Source: Erwinia sp.
GTDB lineage: Bacteria > Pseudomonadota > Gammaproteobacteria > Enterobacterales > Enterobacteriaceae
Assembly (NCBI GenBank): GCA_964016415.1
Contig: OZ024666.1
Span: forward strand, 558,001 to 622,000
DNA: 64,000 bases
Reading direction: 5' to 3'
Below, one piece after another: positions 62,775 through 64,000 of the stretch. Under the pieces are notes generated by a model. That model was not told where the DNA came from, ran no database searches, and worked only from the letters and a program-made list of their open reading frames with translations. The position numbers and the translations under genes are program-made. Every line of letters starts with the position of its first letter. The stretch's first letter is position 1.

Positions 62775-62990
62775 CTGGTAACTAATGCTGGTAACCACTG
62801 GTAACCAAGCAGGTTAGCGCCACTAGCAAGAGACAAAATATCACGCAGCACTTCACGCAGAGATTTCACGCATGTAGATGTGCGTGAAGGTTATACGGAT
62901 AGCGCAATGATATAGCCGTCTTGCTGATAGATGTGTCATTGCATAAATCGCAACAATAATGATGATTGTTGCAAATAATGGGATTATAAT
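62775..62990. repeat. short-repeat control region before tail genes
   Basis: CTGGTAAC three times (62775, 62788, 62798); TCACGCA three times (62841, 62853, 62866) and inverted at 62881; palindrome GCAACAAT / ATTGTTGC (62950-62972); TATAAT at 62985-62990. Gene-free from 62660 to 63028. Likely late promoter with binding sites. Confidence 0.6.
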
Positions 62991-63028
62991 AGCTGTATAA
63001 ATATACAATACAGTGAGAATTCCCACCC

Positions 63029-63196
63029 ATGACAACACGAAACACAGTTAAACCCGTTTTACTTACCAGTAAACAAATGGAAGCAATACGGAATATCCAG
63101 GAAGAAGAAAGAAAGCGCTCAGGGCTTGGGATAGCGCCCACCATCCACGCTATAGCCCGTCAGTTGATGGATAAAGCGCTGTCAAGCGGGGTATAA
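63029..63196 (+). CDS. small regulator-like protein
   Basis: 55 residues: TTRNTVKPVLLTSKQMEAIR...APTIHAIARQLMDKALSSG, resembling a ribbon-helix-helix protein. ATG 63029; no strong RBS. Six bases before the next gene. Confidence 0.6.
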   Translation: MTTRNTVKPVLLTSKQMEAIRNIQEEERKRSGLGIAPTIHAIARQLMDKALSSGV

Positions 63197-63201
63197 CGTA
63201 G

Positions 63202-63813
63202 ATGGATATTCTATCAACTATTTTCAGACAGAATTCACGCAAGATTGATTTGTTAATTCCTAGCGTTGTTGTTTCTGAAAAACATTCTGATTTACTTGAA
63301 ATAACAGAGCACCCCGTAGAGAAACCAACCACCGGGAGCGCATCAGGGTTTGTTGCTGATCATGCTTACAAACGCCCTAGCGAAGTTGTTATGGAGTGCG
63401 GGTTTGCTGGTGGCGGCTCTCTTCTAGATTTCTTTGATACCTCTCAATTTGGGGTGAGTCTTGGCTTAAGCCCCAAAGAAACTTATCAAAAGTTGCTTGA
63501 CCTGCAATTGTCTCGCGTCCCCTTCGATGTGGTCACCGGTAAGCGTGTTTATAAGAACATGCTGATGAAGTCGATTGAGGTCACAACCGACAAGGCCACA
63601 GAGAATGTACTTAGCTGCGTGATCACATTGAGAGAGGTCATTATTTCTCATACGTTCACAGAAAGTAACATCGCTGATAAATCAGAGATGAAGGAAGGGG
63701 TAAGTACATCGGCAGTTATAAACACCGGAGTGAAGACAACAAAGCCAGTAAATGAGTCTTTAGGTTTGCAGGTTTGGGACTTAGGCAAATCATTTTTAGG
63801 GATAAAAGGTTAA
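63202..63813 (+). CDS. phage tail protein, Dit-like N-terminal domain
   Basis: 203 residues: VVSEKHSDLLEITEHPVEKPTTGSASGFVADHAYKRPSEVVMEC resembles the N-terminal part of distal-tail (Dit)-like baseplate proteins. The rest has VPFDVVTGKRVYKNMLMKSIEVT. A structural gene, unlike P4 itself, which borrows helper tails. Confidence 0.7.
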   Translation: MDILSTIFRQNSRKIDLLIPSVVVSEKHSDLLEITEHPVEKPTTGSASGFVADHAYKRPSEVVMECGFAGGGSLLDFFDTSQFGVSLGLSPKETYQKLLDLQLSRVPFDVVTGKRVYKNMLMKSIEVTTDKATENVLSCVITLREVIISHTFTESNIADKSEMKEGVSTSAVINTGVKTTKPVNESLGLQVWDLGKSFLGIKG

Positions 63814-63817
63814 ATCA

Positions 63818-64000
63818 ATGGCAGCACTAACCTCAGTAAAAATGCTTTTTCCTCTAATGAGTTTCGTTTGTGGTGGGGATAGCGTCAATATTGATCGAGA
63901 TAGCGCCTTGATCAATGGAGTAAGGGTAATTATCACAGATATTAAGTTTACCGGAGCGCCTAACGTAATTAGTTCTTCGGTGATGACTCTTTACCCGGCA
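63818..64000 (+). CDS. tail-module gene, cut by window edge
   Basis: 61 codons visible from ATG 63818 (MAALTSVKMLFPLMSFVCGGDSV...) and open to the end. Four bases after the Dit-like gene. Not recognised; probably another tail component. Confidence 0.6.
   Translation, partial: MAALTSVKMLFPLMSFVCGGDSVNIDRDSALINGVRVIITDIKFTGAPNVISSSVMTLYPA

Overview
The window is enterobacterial chromosome. The central gene order closely follows the acr-apt-dnaX-recR-htpG-adk-hemH-ushA-copA-cueR-tesA-purEK-cysS-folD-argU stretch of Escherichia coli, with many E. coli genes missing between the landmarks: mscK, aes, gsk, fsr, glsA, ybaT, fetAB and ybcI. The protein sequences are clearly diverged from E. coli. A member of Erwiniaceae, Pectobacteriaceae or a related family is the best guess; I cannot fix the genus.

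Layout. (1) 1-13 kb is an accessory block beside acrB. Leftward it encodes an ABC ATPase, an FtsX-type permease, a LolA-like lipoprotein-sorting protein, an outer-membrane protein and an OmpR-type response regulator. Rightward it encodes a chain-length-factor-like ketosynthase, a true ketosynthase, an acyl-CoA-dehydrogenase-like flavoprotein, a stand-alone adenylation enzyme, a carrier protein, TrpD-like and TrpC-like enzymes, and a MipA/OmpV-like outer-membrane protein. The adenylation/carrier/flavoprotein trio resembles the one that turns proline into pyrrolyl-2-carboxyl-S-carrier protein. The combination with a TrpD/TrpC-like pair matches no characterised pathway I can name. The block is decaying: four genes carry in-frame stops or a lost start, and two carry single-base frameshifts (one gene has both a lost start and a frameshift). 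(2) 13.5-52.5 kb is conserved core: the AcrAB pump with AcrR and its operator, replication and repair genes, htpG behind a sigma-32 promoter, a PACE efflux protein with a LysR partner, copper export (CopA/CueR), an SPFH/NfeD pair, purine, lipid A and folate genes. (3) 52.7-64 kb is a mobile element integrated next to tRNA-Arg(UCU), with a P4-family integrase, AlpA, an AntA/AntB antirepressor, a small control region with paired operators, an Icd-like protein, a P4-alpha-type primase/helicase followed by an iteron array, SSB, and the start of a tail-protein module. It runs off the right edge, so attR is not visible.

Across the window every premature stop or lost start can be explained by one C-to-T or G-to-A transition, and every frameshift by loss of one base from a homopolymer, including the programmed-frameshift run of dnaX. 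This could be real gene decay, uncorrected long-read sequencing error, or both. The reading frames should be verified against raw reads before biological conclusions are drawn.
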